Assembly: GCF_900111745.1 (NCBI RefSeq)
Contig: NZ_FOIJ01000014.1
Span: forward strand, 124,001 to 188,000
Length of the DNA: 64,000 nt
Source of the DNA: Stigmatella erecta
GTDB lineage: Bacteria; Myxococcota; Myxococcia; Myxococcales; Myxococcaceae
Reading direction: 5' to 3'
The notes below the pieces were generated by a model. It was not told the DNA's origin. It saw nothing but the letters and a program-made list of their open reading frames with translations, and made no database searches. Below are positions 39,368 through 48,600 of this stretch, in pieces. The stretch's first letter is position 1, and each line of letters starts with the position of its first letter. The position numbers and the translations under genes were made by a program.

Positions 39368-39414
39368 TGTCTTGCGTCGTTTGACGGCGGCCCTCGTCGC
39401 GTCAGGAATCCTGC

Positions 39415-40431
39415 ATGGGAGAACGTCCCCCCCGGCCGCGAGTGGCCCTCCTCCAACTGCTGAACGGCGCATGGGTGACCCAGGCGCTCCATGCCGCCGC
39501 GAAGCTGCGGCTGGCGGACTTTCTGGCTGCGGGGCCGCTGCCGGTGGACGAGCTGGCCCGGCAGGCCGGGACCGACTTGCGGAGCACCGGGCGGCTGCTG
39601 CGCACGCTGGCCATGTTCGGGGTGTTCAGCGAGGTGGAGCCGGACCGGTTCACGCTCACGCCCATGGCCGAGCACCTGCGCTCGGACCGCCCCGACAGCC
39701 TTTACCACTGGGCCGTCATGCAGGGCGAGGCCTGGCACTGGGACGCGTGGGGCGGGCTGGCCGAGAACGTTCGCACGGGGCAAACGGCTTTCGAGCTGGC
39801 GCACCAGCTGCCCCTGTTCGAGTTCCTCGACCGGCAGCCCGAGGCCTCCACCCTCTTCAACTCGGCGATGGCGGAGATGTCCTCCCTGGCGGTGAAGGCC
39901 ATCGTCCAGAGCTATGACTTCTCGGCGTTCCCCCGCGTGGTGGATGTCGGGGGCGGCGAAGGCGTGCTGCTCCAGCACGTGCTCGAAGCCCATGGCTCGG
40001 TCCAAGGCATCCTCTTCGACCGGCCCGCGGCGCTGGACCAGGCGCGCGCCCGGCTGAAGGGCACGCACCTGGAGGGCCGCATCACGTACCAGAGCGGCAG
40101 CTTCTTCGAGGCGGTCCCCGCCGGAGGGGATGCCTACCTGCTGAAGCACATCCTGCACGACTGGAACGATGCCCAGGCGGGCAAGGTGCTCCGCGCCTGC
40201 CGCGCCCAGCTCCCGCGCCAGGGCCGGCTGCTCGCCATCGAGTACGTGCTCCCGCCCGGAGACACGTTCTCCCCCGGCAAGCTGCTGGACCTGGAGATGC
40301 TGGTGGTCTGCGGGGGGCAAGAGCGGACCCTGGAACACTGGAAGTCACTGATGGCAGACAACGGATTGGCGCTCGAGCGGGTGATTGCCACCCCCTCGGG
40401 TGTCTCCATCATCGAGGCAAGCCCGGCATGA
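39415..40431 (+). CDS. SAM-dependent O-methyltransferase (plant-type, O-methyltransf_2)
   Basis: 338 residues. An N-terminal winged-helix dimerisation domain (VTQALHAAAKLRLADFL, LARQAGTDLRSTGRLLRTLA), then the SAM fold with VVDVGGGEG (near 178) and the catalytic His in LKHILHDWND (near 247). Such enzymes methylate phenolic or enolic hydroxyls of specialised metabolites. It stands beside the oxo-acid elongation island and overlaps the VOC gene by 4 bases, so it may act on an aromatic product of that island. Substrate unknown. Confidence 0.9.
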   Translation: MGERPPRPRVALLQLLNGAWVTQALHAAAKLRLADFLAAGPLPVDELARQAGTDLRSTGRLLRTLAMFGVFSEVEPDRFTLTPMAEHLRSDRPDSLYHWAVMQGEAWHWDAWGGLAENVRTGQTAFELAHQLPLFEFLDRQPEASTLFNSAMAEMSSLAVKAIVQSYDFSAFPRVVDVGGGEGVLLQHVLEAHGSVQGILFDRPAALDQARARLKGTHLEGRITYQSGSFFEAVPAGGDAYLLKHILHDWNDAQAGKVLRACRAQLPRQGRLLAIEYVLPPGDTFSPGKLLDLEMLVVCGGQERTLEHWKSLMADNGLALERVIATPSGVSIIEASPA

Positions 40432-40982
40432 GCCCTCCCCCCCCGACCCCCATGGAAAAGCTGGAGTTCTTTTCGGCCATCGTGCTCGTCTCGAAGGACA
40501 CGCGCCGGCTGGCCGCATTCTACCGCGACACGCTGGGCCTGCCCCTGGAGGAGGAGATCCACCCGGACTCCGACGTCCACTACGCCTGCGAGATCGGCGA
40601 CATCCACTTCGCCATCTTCCCCGAGCCGCAGAAGCACCTGGATCGCGGCGCCCGGGTGGGCCACGGGCAGGTGAAGTTCGCCTTCACCGTGTTCGACCTG
40701 GATGCGCTGGTGAAGGCGCTGCGCGAGCGCGGCGTCGAGGTGACGTACCCGCCCATGCAGGCCGAGGACTTCATCCGCATGACGGCGATCCGGGATCCGG
40801 ACGGCAACTACATCGAGCTGACGCAGATGGATGAGCGGTGGTTCAAGCACCTGGCCAGCCGCAAGCGCCAGGGCATCGATGTGGTGCACCGCTGGAAGGA
40901 GCGCACCGGCGCCGCGCAGCCCGCGCCGGCCGAGGGACCCGAGGACGGGCCGAAGTGGTTCGACAAGCCGCGCCCCGCCTGA
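40428..40982 (+). CDS. VOC/glyoxalase-family protein
   Basis: 184 residues. A vicinal-oxygen-chelate fold: two beta-alpha-beta-beta-beta repeats, with FYRDTLGLPLEEE and DPDGNYIELTQ as landmarks; the terminal Glu in IEL is the usual metal ligand. The family covers glyoxalases, dioxygenases and resistance proteins. The start overlaps the methyltransferase stop (ATGA); ATG 40452 (MEKLEFF) is an alternative. The last 40 residues are a charged tail. It could process or protect against the product of the neighbouring genes. Confidence 0.82.
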   Translation: MSPPPPTPMEKLEFFSAIVLVSKDTRRLAAFYRDTLGLPLEEEIHPDSDVHYACEIGDIHFAIFPEPQKHLDRGARVGHGQVKFAFTVFDLDALVKALRERGVEVTYPPMQAEDFIRMTAIRDPDGNYIELTQMDERWFKHLASRKRQGIDVVHRWKERTGAAQPAPAEGPEDGPKWFDKPRPA

Positions 40983-41012
40983 GCGGCCCGCGCGGACAGT
41001 CCCCGGACATGA

Positions 41013-41046
41013 AAAAGGCCTGCCCGCGGAAGCGGACAGGCCTTTT
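41013..41046. terminator. Strong bidirectional intrinsic terminator
   Basis: A 15-pair stem (AAAAGGCCTGCCCGC / GCGGACAGGCCTTTT) with one C-A mismatch and a GGAA loop, flanked by A and T runs on both strands. It lies between the VOC gene and the convergent lipoprotein gene and closes both transcription units. The clearest terminator in the window. Confidence 0.9.
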
Positions 41047-41069
41047 CTACGCCCCAGCGGGGCCCCCGC

Positions 41070-42257
41070 TCAGGGGGCCGGCAGGGGCAGGCAGAGGTTG
41101 GGCGACACGGCGCCCTCGGGACCGTTCGGCTGGTCCTTGCGCCACATCTGGTTGCCCGCGAAGGTGATGATGCCGGGCATGGGCGGCGCGGCGATGGTCT
41201 GGAAGCGCCACGGGTTGAACTGCTCGCCCTTGATCTGGCCCCTGTCCTTCACCCGGTTCTTCAGGAGGCACGGCTTCGCCGTCGGATCCGCGTCCGGCAC
41301 CAGGGTGTCGTTGGCGGGATTGTACGGCGGCGTCGGATCCACCAGGTTGAAGGTGATCTCCCGCGGGGGCGCGCTCGTGCTGGCACGCAGCAGGAACACG
41401 GTGATGCCCAGGCCGCTCACCTTGGTGCCCGAGCCATCCGTGGCGTCCTGATCATCCACGAAGTAGCCGCGCGTGGACTGCTGCAGGAACGGGGGCAGCA
41501 CGCCCGGAGGCGCCCAGTTCACGTTGTACGACTCGCCCACGGGGGTGTTGTTGACGGTGGCCTTGACGGTGGTGCAGCTGGCGGGCGCGCGCAGCAGCGG
41601 CGAGCCCGGCTGGTAGTTCCAGAAGACCACCACGCTCGCGAAGCGCTTGTCGTTGGTGAAGTCCGCCACCGTGGTGGGGCTGCCGTTGGCGGTCAGGCGC
41701 TTGGCCACCGCCTCCAGGATGCCCACCGTGCTGATGCTGGCGGCCTCCTGCACGTGGCACACGCTGTTGTGGGTCACCACGGGGCGCAGCGTGACGGTGG
41801 GCAGGTAGTTGCCCCTGGGAACCTGGGCGGCGGGGCTCAGCGAGCCGGTGGGCAGCGCCGTCACGAAGTAGGGCACGGTGGAGCGGCTGGGCACGCCGTA
41901 CAGGCTCCACACCCCCAGGTCATCCGACTGGACCGGCTCTCCGGTGGGCCCGCCCGTGATGGGATCGAACGCGACGATGGAGGACTTCTGCATGGCGGAG
42001 AAGCCGTACAGCGGCCCCTGGTCCAGCAGGAACGGCGCGCAGCGGATGTCCGGGAACGGGCACCCCACCAGGTTGATGAAGAAGGCCTCCGGGTCCCACG
42101 CGAAGCCCGACAGCTGCGAGGTGGACTGGGCCGGATCGTCGTCGACGTACTCCGGCGTGGGGTAGAGGTTGGACTCGGGCGGCGGATCATCCGAGCCGCA
42201 GGCTCCCAGCAACAGCGAGCCGGCCAGAAGGGTTCCGTAACGAAGGGTTCGGTTCAT
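41070..42257 (-). CDS. Secreted lipoprotein, last gene of the cytochrome cluster
   Basis: 395 residues from ATG 42257. Signal sequence with lipobox LLLGAC, then an Asp/Pro-rich linker. The rest looks like a beta-rich secreted domain with six or more Cys (GCPFPDIRCAP, VCHVQE, ASCTTVK, PCLLK, LCLPLP) but no CXXCH. No family is recognised. It follows the multiheme cytochrome by 21 bases and ends at the strong terminator, so it probably works with the cytochromes at the cell surface. Confidence 0.75.
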   Translation of the reverse strand: MNRTLRYGTLLAGSLLLGACGSDDPPPESNLYPTPEYVDDDPAQSTSQLSGFAWDPEAFFINLVGCPFPDIRCAPFLLDQGPLYGFSAMQKSSIVAFDPITGGPTGEPVQSDDLGVWSLYGVPSRSTVPYFVTALPTGSLSPAAQVPRGNYLPTVTLRPVVTHNSVCHVQEAASISTVGILEAVAKRLTANGSPTTVADFTNDKRFASVVVFWNYQPGSPLLRAPASCTTVKATVNNTPVGESYNVNWAPPGVLPPFLQQSTRGYFVDDQDATDGSGTKVSGLGITVFLLRASTSAPPREITFNLVDPTPPYNPANDTLVPDADPTAKPCLLKNRVKDRGQIKGEQFNPWRFQTIAAPPMPGIITFAGNQMWRKDQPNGPEGAVSPNLCLPLPAP

Positions 42258-42278
42258 GGCGGGAAGGAAATCCTTCAA

Positions 42279-44210
42279 TCAGTTCGCGGGGAGGATGTGG
42301 CCCTTGGGGACGGTGTCCACGTGGCAGCTCTGGGCGCAGTTGCCGAAGCGGCTCGGCTCACCCGTGTTGGAGAACTTCACCTGGAAGTACTGGTTGTCGT
42401 GCGCCGAGGGGTGGCACGAGGCGCACACGGTGATGCTGGGCCGCAGCGCGCTCTCCCGCGTCAGGTGGCACAGGGTGCAGTCGCCCTTGTCGGAGGGGTA
42501 GCGCGGCGAGCTCATGTGAATCTTGTGCACGAAGTCCTGGGGCCGGTTGTACAGGTCGTTGTTGAACGAGTGGCACACCTTGCAGCTCTCCACGTGGTCC
42601 ACCGACAGGCCGTGGCGCAGGTTGTCCAGCGACAGCACGCCGCGGTGGCAGATCTGGCAGTTGCCCACCGCGTTCGGATAGGTGGTGCGCTCCTCCTGGC
42701 CCACCTGGAAGAAGAAGGGGTTCAGCTTCGAGGTGCGCTCGCCCATGAAGTAGCGGTTGCTCTTGATGAGGGCCACGTACGTGCCGGGCTCCGCGGTGGT
42801 GGGCAGCGTGCGGGTGACGCGCGTGGGCCACTGCATGAAGTGCTGGCCGGTGGGCAGCCGCACCGTGGCCGGCTCATCCACCAGCGCCCAGAAGAAGTCC
42901 GGCCCGAAGAACGGGGACTTCTCGGTGGGGTTGCTGCGCGGCGTCATCTTGTGCAGGGGCCCGGCGATCTGCACCGCCGGGACCATGTCGTACTCGAGCA
43001 GGGTGTCCAGGAAGGGGATCTGCGTGTAGAGCAGGCCGTTGCTCTTGCCGGTGATGGCCTCGAAGCCGCTGGGCAGCAGCTGCGCGTTGTGCAGGCGGTT
43101 GCCCTCGTTGTCGCGGATGTCCACGAAGAGGTTCATCGTCTCGCCCGGCATGTAGAACTTGCCGTTGGCGGGCTTGGAGAGCTTCAGGCGCGGATCCAGA
43201 CCGAAGCCGCACGTGGTGGGGTTGCCCGCGTCATCCGTGCACCCCGGCTCCACCTCGGAGGGCGGCACGAAGTCCACCGGGAAGTAGAACGGCTCGTCCG
43301 GCAGCTGGCTCCACGTCACGCGGATGGCGCCGGGGCCGCGCAGGTCCGGCACGTCGAAGGTCTTGAAGGGGTTGGTGCTGCCCACGAAGTCCAGGCGCAC
43401 CATGGTGCGGAACACCGGGGGCGAGGGCGGCCAGCCCGGCAGCTGCGGCGTGGGGTGCACCGCCGTGTCGCCGGGGAACTGGGGCGGCAGCACGCGCTCC
43501 ATGCGCCACATGATGCGCGAGTGGCCCGCGGACGAGGTGTCGGTGACGAACTCGGCGCGCTCGTAGCTCACCGGCGAGCCCACCACGGTGCCGTCCGCGT
43601 TGAGGATCTCGACCTTGAACCCGTCGCCCCGCACCTTGCGCCAGTCCGCGTTGTCGAAGAGCACCTGGCGCGCCCACGAGTCCTGCGTGGAGCCGGGCAC
43701 CGCGGGGATGAACTTCCACTCGTCCGACACCTGGCCCAGGTTGCTCCAGTTCAGGTTCTTGAACCGGGACTGCGTTTTGATCCACCGCACGGGCTCGGCC
43801 AGGTCCCCGGCGTTCTTGTGCGACTCCACATCCACGACGGTGTCGGTGATGGTGAACTGGTTGAGGAAGTACTTCGTGCGGCCCTGGATGCGCAGCCGCC
43901 CGGTGGGGGGCACCAGCGTGGCGGTCGGCTCGTTGAGCGGCGTGGCCAGGCTGGGGCACAGCGTGGGGTAGCTGTCCGGCACGGGCGAGTCGCCCTTGGC
44001 GCCCATCTGCCCGTCGGGCATCACCGCGCAGCCATTGAAATGCTGCAGGCTCAGGCGAATGGCCCCCGAGGCGGCTGCCTGGTAGGGGTCAAACACCTTG
44101 GCTCCCCGTCCCGAGGCATTCTCGTTGTCACTCACCGAGAGCAGATCACAACCGGCAACAGGTACCAGCAGTGCACAGAGTGCACCGGTCAGCAGAGAGG
44201 AGCGTTTCAT
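42279..44210 (-). CDS. OmcA/MtrC-like multiheme c-type cytochrome lipoprotein
   Basis: 643 residues. Lipobox LVPVAGC, a long beta-rich N-terminal part (to about 500), then a compact C-terminal heme cluster: CQICH (near 518), CKVCH (544), CTLCH (579), CASCH (598) and a CXXXCH variant CAQSCH (628), with extra His residues (HKIH, HPSAH) as distal ligands. This resembles the heme modules of OmcA/MtrC-family outer-membrane cytochromes, which have ten hemes, so it looks like a half-size relative. It is expected on the outer membrane surface as an electron carrier. Start 44210 is preferred over GTG 44216. Confidence 0.85.
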   Translation of the reverse strand: MKRSSLLTGALCALLVPVAGCDLLSVSDNENASGRGAKVFDPYQAAASGAIRLSLQHFNGCAVMPDGQMGAKGDSPVPDSYPTLCPSLATPLNEPTATLVPPTGRLRIQGRTKYFLNQFTITDTVVDVESHKNAGDLAEPVRWIKTQSRFKNLNWSNLGQVSDEWKFIPAVPGSTQDSWARQVLFDNADWRKVRGDGFKVEILNADGTVVGSPVSYERAEFVTDTSSAGHSRIMWRMERVLPPQFPGDTAVHPTPQLPGWPPSPPVFRTMVRLDFVGSTNPFKTFDVPDLRGPGAIRVTWSQLPDEPFYFPVDFVPPSEVEPGCTDDAGNPTTCGFGLDPRLKLSKPANGKFYMPGETMNLFVDIRDNEGNRLHNAQLLPSGFEAITGKSNGLLYTQIPFLDTLLEYDMVPAVQIAGPLHKMTPRSNPTEKSPFFGPDFFWALVDEPATVRLPTGQHFMQWPTRVTRTLPTTAEPGTYVALIKSNRYFMGERTSKLNPFFFQVGQEERTTYPNAVGNCQICHRGVLSLDNLRHGLSVDHVESCKVCHSFNNDLYNRPQDFVHKIHMSSPRYPSDKGDCTLCHLTRESALRPSITVCASCHPSAHDNQYFQVKFSNTGEPSRFGNCAQSCHVDTVPKGHILPAN

Positions 44211-44293
44211 GAGCACTGAGACAGCGGGCTGCGGGAGGGGAAAGGTTCAGTGAAGCGCGGGGGGCGCTGGGGAGCACGGGGCTCCCCTGCCCT

Positions 44294-45502
44294 TTACGGA
44301 ATCTTGGCGGCGTAGGCCTGGACCCAGGTGGCCAGCTCCGCGGCCTGCTCGTCGTTGAGCAGATCGTGGTAGGTGGGCATCTGGGTGCCCGGCAGCGTGG
44401 CCTCCGGGTTGCGGATCCACCGGGCCACCTCGGCGACGGGCTTGCCCACCGCGGGCTTGATGCGCTCGTGGTACTTGGCGCCCTCGCCGTGGCACAGCGC
44501 GCAGCCCAGCTGGCTGAAGAGCTTCTCGGGCCCGGCGTTGAAGTCGGCCTTCACGCGCGGCGCGGCGTCCGCGGGCAGCGTGGCCTCGGCCTTGGGCACC
44601 GACTGCAGGTAGGTGTAGAGCGCCTGCACGTCCACGTCGTCCAGGTTGCGCACGCGCACCATCGGCAGGCGCAGGGGGATGCCCTCGCGGTTGATGCCGT
44701 GCTGCAGCGCGCGGGAGAACTCTGGCACGGTGTACTTCGCCAGGCCCGTCTCCCCGAAGGTGATGTTGGTGGAGTAGATGCCGCCCTCGGGGGTGTCCAC
44801 GAACTTGAAGCCGCCCTTGAAGGCGTCCGGCCCGCGGGCCTTCGCGCCGTCCACGCCGGGCGTGTGGCACTCGGCGCACACGTAGACTTCGTTGGCCAGG
44901 TAGGCGCCGTACTCCGCCGTGGGCCCCTTGGGCGGGGCCTTGATGCCCGAGGCGGGCCAGGTGGGCAGCGGCGCCAGGCCCATGCCCAGCGCCAGCTTGC
45001 CCACCGGGGACAGCTGCGGGTTGGGCTGCACGCGCTCATCCGGCGCGAACATCTCGTCGTTGGAGCGCAGGAAGCCGATGACCGCCGACAGGTCCTCGTC
45101 GGACATGCCGAACAGCGGCATGGTCACCATGCGGTGCCCATCGCGGCGGACGCCGAAGCGGACCGCCCGGGCAATCAGCCCATCCGGCACGCCCTGGATG
45201 CCCGCGGTGGGGTGCGACGTGAGGTTCGCCGTGATGACGGCGCCAAAGGCCTTGGGCAGGTCCGGCATGACGCCGCCCGCCGCCCGGCCGCTGCTGTCCT
45301 GCACGTGGCAGTCGTAGCAGACGCTCTCGAAGATGTGCTTGCCCCGCGCGAGGCTCTGCGGGTCCGTGGCCGCGGTGAGGGGAGGCGTCGGCGCCTCGAC
45401 CGTGGCCGAGAGCTTCGAGCTGGCCACCAGGAACAACGCCACGGCCGCCACCACCACCAGCGCGACCAGTCCACCTATGCCGATCAGGATCTTTTTGACC
45501 AT
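44294..45502 (-). CDS. Membrane-anchored triheme cytochrome c
   Basis: 402 residues from ATG 45502. An N-terminal membrane anchor (KKILIGIGGLVALVVVAAV, residues 3-28), then three cytochrome c domains with CYDCH (residues 62-66), CAECH (middle) and CALCH (C-terminal third). Axial Met candidates follow each (for example RMVTMPLFGMSDEDL and GTQMPTYHDL). The build resembles triheme subunits of periplasmic dehydrogenases. It should sit on the periplasmic face of the inner membrane and pass electrons outward, probably to the multiheme lipoprotein encoded 84 bases downstream. First gene of a three-gene unit with a palindrome in its promoter. Confidence 0.88.
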   Translation of the reverse strand: MVKKILIGIGGLVALVVVAAVALFLVASSKLSATVEAPTPPLTAATDPQSLARGKHIFESVCYDCHVQDSSGRAAGGVMPDLPKAFGAVITANLTSHPTAGIQGVPDGLIARAVRFGVRRDGHRMVTMPLFGMSDEDLSAVIGFLRSNDEMFAPDERVQPNPQLSPVGKLALGMGLAPLPTWPASGIKAPPKGPTAEYGAYLANEVYVCAECHTPGVDGAKARGPDAFKGGFKFVDTPEGGIYSTNITFGETGLAKYTVPEFSRALQHGINREGIPLRLPMVRVRNLDDVDVQALYTYLQSVPKAEATLPADAAPRVKADFNAGPEKLFSQLGCALCHGEGAKYHERIKPAVGKPVAEVARWIRNPEATLPGTQMPTYHDLLNDEQAAELATWVQAYAAKIP

Positions 45503-45595
45503 ACCCTGCCCTAAAGAAGATGCGCCAAACCCGGTACCCACCGGCCCGCCGGCGGCCCTGGGCGAGTCCATGCCTCAGAACGTCGAGTTCCGGAC

Positions 45596-45623
45596 ATTAA
45601 CACAACTTCTCCAACCTGGAGAA
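45596..45623 (-). promoter_or_regulatory. 17-base palindromic operator at the cytochrome operon promoter
   Basis: TTCTCCA-ACC-TGGAGAA (45607-45623) is a perfect 7-base inverted repeat. On the minus strand GTTAAT (45596-45601), preceded by TGT, is a candidate -10, so the palindrome covers the -35 and spacer region. This suits a dimeric repressor or redox regulator of the triheme/multiheme operon. Confidence 0.5.
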
Positions 45624-45653
45624 TTGAGCACCACACCTGCTGGATAGGGTGCA

Positions 45654-48600
45654 TCACGGCTGCTCCCGGAGCCGCAGGTGGACCTCCTGCCCGGGCACCG
45701 CCATCACCCACTGCGAGCGCTCCGCCTGGCCCTGGCAGGAGACAATCACCTGCAGCTCCTTGCTCGCCTCGATGGACAGCTTCAGGGCCGCGTCCCCGGG
45801 CAGCGCCTGGTCGCCGACCTTCACCTGGCACCCCGGCAGGGGCTCCGAGAGCAGCGTGCCGGGGGTGTTACCCGAGATCATCGGCACCTCGGGGATGGAG
45901 TGCACGTCCAGGCGGTCCTCGATCGTCATCCGGCCGAAGCGCTGCACCCGGCCCCGGAGCACCGTGGAGACGAGCACTTCCTCGGGCTGCGTCAGGCGCA
46001 GGTTGCCCTCGATGCGGTGCCCGTCGATGTAGAGGTGCTCGCCGCGCCGCAGGTTGACCACCCGGATGCCCTCCTCCGACGGCAAGAGGAAGAAGGCGGC
46101 CACGCCCGCGGCGGCCAGCAGCCCCGCCCCCACGGCCAGGGCGGCCCACAGGCGGGACGCGCGCGCGGGGGCCGCCGCGGCGGCCGGGGACACCTGGGCC
46201 AGAGGGGGGGCGGCAGGCATTGGCGCCGGAGGCGGCATTGGCGCCGGGGCGGGCGCGACCGCCGGAATGCCCATGCGCGAAGGGGCGGACTGCACGGGGA
46301 TCTGCTGGGTGGAACGCGGGACGCTCCCCTGAACGGAGGGCATCTGCGTGCTGGCGCGGGCCGGCGGCGGGGCCACCGAGGGCATGACCGTGGACGGCCG
46401 GGCCGGGGCGGGGGCCGCGGGCGGCGGGGCCGCGGCGGGCGGCATCGCCCGGATGCCCGAGCGCGTGGAGCTGCTCACCGGGGGGTGCGCCCCCGAGGCG
46501 GGCGCCACGGAGCGCATGGCGACCTGGCTGGGACGGCTGGGGCTTGCCGCCGCGGGGGCCGAGGGCCGGGCCTCGCCCCTCGAGGCGCCCGCGGGGCCCT
46601 CGGCCGGCGCGCCCTGCGGCGCGGAGGCCGGAACCGCCCGGGGACCACTGCCCGTGGGGCGCGAGGCGGTGGCCCCCGTGCCCGGCCGGGAGCCCGTCAG
46701 GTTCTGGCGCGAGCCGGAGCCCGTGCCCGAGTTGGCCACCGCCCCGGCGAGCCGCGCCGAGGACGCATCCGTGCCGCCCGCGGGGATGCGCGGGTGCGAG
46801 CCGGAGCCAGAGGAGGCCACGGCCGGGGCGTACTCGGCCAGCCGGTCCGCCAGCGTGTCCTTGAAGAACTGGGCCACCGCGGCCGGCGAGGAGTTGAGGC
46901 GGTGGTGGGCCATCACCGCCTCGATCTCCTCCCGCAGCGCCGCCGCCGAGGGCGTGCGCCGCGCGGGGTCCTTCACCAGGGCGCGCAGGATGAGGTCCGA
47001 CACGTCCTGGGGAATGCTCGGCTTGAGCTGCGAGGGCACGGGCGCAGGCTCGCGCACCACCGCGTTGAGCGAGGCCGCATCATGGTCCCGGCGGAACGGC
47101 AGCGTGCCGGTGAGCAGCTCGAAGAGCACCACGCCCAGGGCGAACACGTCGTTGCGCGCGTCCAGCGGCCGGCCCGCGGCGGCCTCCGGGGAGATGTAGG
47201 AGATCTTCCCCTTGAGCACGCCCGCCTGCGTGTGGTCCTCGCCCTGCACCTTGGCGATGCCGAAGTCGCTCAGCTTGATGGCGCCATCGAGCGAGATGAG
47301 GACGTTGTGGGGGCTCACGTCGCGGTGCACCACCGGGTGGGCATTGCCCGCCGGGTCCACGTAGCTGTGGGCGTAGTGCAGGCCCGCGGCCGTCTCCGCG
47401 ACGATGCGCAGCGCGTGCTCCATGGGCAGGGCCAGCCCCTTGCGCCGCAGGTCGTTCATCAGCCGCTTGAGGTCCGGGCCGCGCACGTACTCCATGAGGA
47501 TGTACGCCACGCCGTCGGTGACGCCCACGTCGAAGGTCTGCACGACGTTGGGGTGCGTGAGCCGCGCGTTCGCCCGGGCCTCGGCGAAGAGCATGTCCAC
47601 GAACTCAGGATTCTCGGCGAACTGCGCGAGAATCTTCTTCATCACCACGAACTTCTCGAAGCCCTTGACGCCCACCTGCTTGGCGAGGAACACCTCCGCC
47701 ATGCCGCCCTGCCCCAGCCGGCGGATGATCTGCAGCTTGCTGCCGCCGTGGGAGCTGCTGATGTCCGTGTGGTTGCCGCCGCCCGGCTGAGCCTCGGCGT
47801 TGACGGCGCCGAAGAGGAACTGGGTGAGCGCCTTGGCCTCCAGCGCCTCCACGTCCTCCAGGGGCTGGTCGGTCAGCGGCAGGCGCCCGAGCATCTGCGC
47901 CAGGTTGGGGATGTTGGCCAGCCGCGAGGCGCCGCCGCAGATGACGCACGGGCGCTCCTGGCCCTCGTTGGCGCGCAGCTGCTGGACGAAGCCCGCGGCG
48001 TGGGTGCGCTGGTGGTGCAGCTGGCCGCAGTTCTGGCACTCGTAGGGCAGCCACAGGGAGTGGACGCGCGCCGGCAGCGGCTTGCCGGACTTGGCCAGCG
48101 GGGCCATCAGCGCGGGCGGCACCCGGCAGAGCACCACCTGGGCGCCCTTGGCGGCCGTCTCCAGCACCTGCTCCAGCTTCACCACGCCCTCGAGCTCCAC
48201 CTTCGCCACGTGCGAGAAGTCGAACGCGACGCGCCCCTCCAGGCCCGAGGCCAGCCGGCGCACGTTGAGGTCGCCCCGGATGACGCTCGCCAGGGTGATG
48301 TAGGTGATGTCGTCCTGGACCGTCTTCAGGTGCGAGGGCAGATCCAGGGGCTCGGAGGCGGCCGCCAGGCGCAGGTAGCGCAGCACCACCGGATCCACGG
48401 TGCCCAGGTGCTGCCTGCGCGCGTAGTCGAAGAACTCGCTGGGAAGGTCCGCGAACTCCAGGGGCTGGGTGCACACCGGGCAGGTGTGCTCGGGGGCGCG
48501 GTTCTCGGAGATGAGCTGTGCGTCATCCACGAGGTTGATGGCGCGCAGCCGGTCCTCGCTGCACGTGCGGCAGGTGTAGGGCGCCAGCACCGACAGCACG

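Noticed and set aside
41070-42257. Lipoprotein at the end of the cytochrome operon as another cytochrome
   Set aside because: It has several Cys and one VCHVQ segment but no complete CXXCH.
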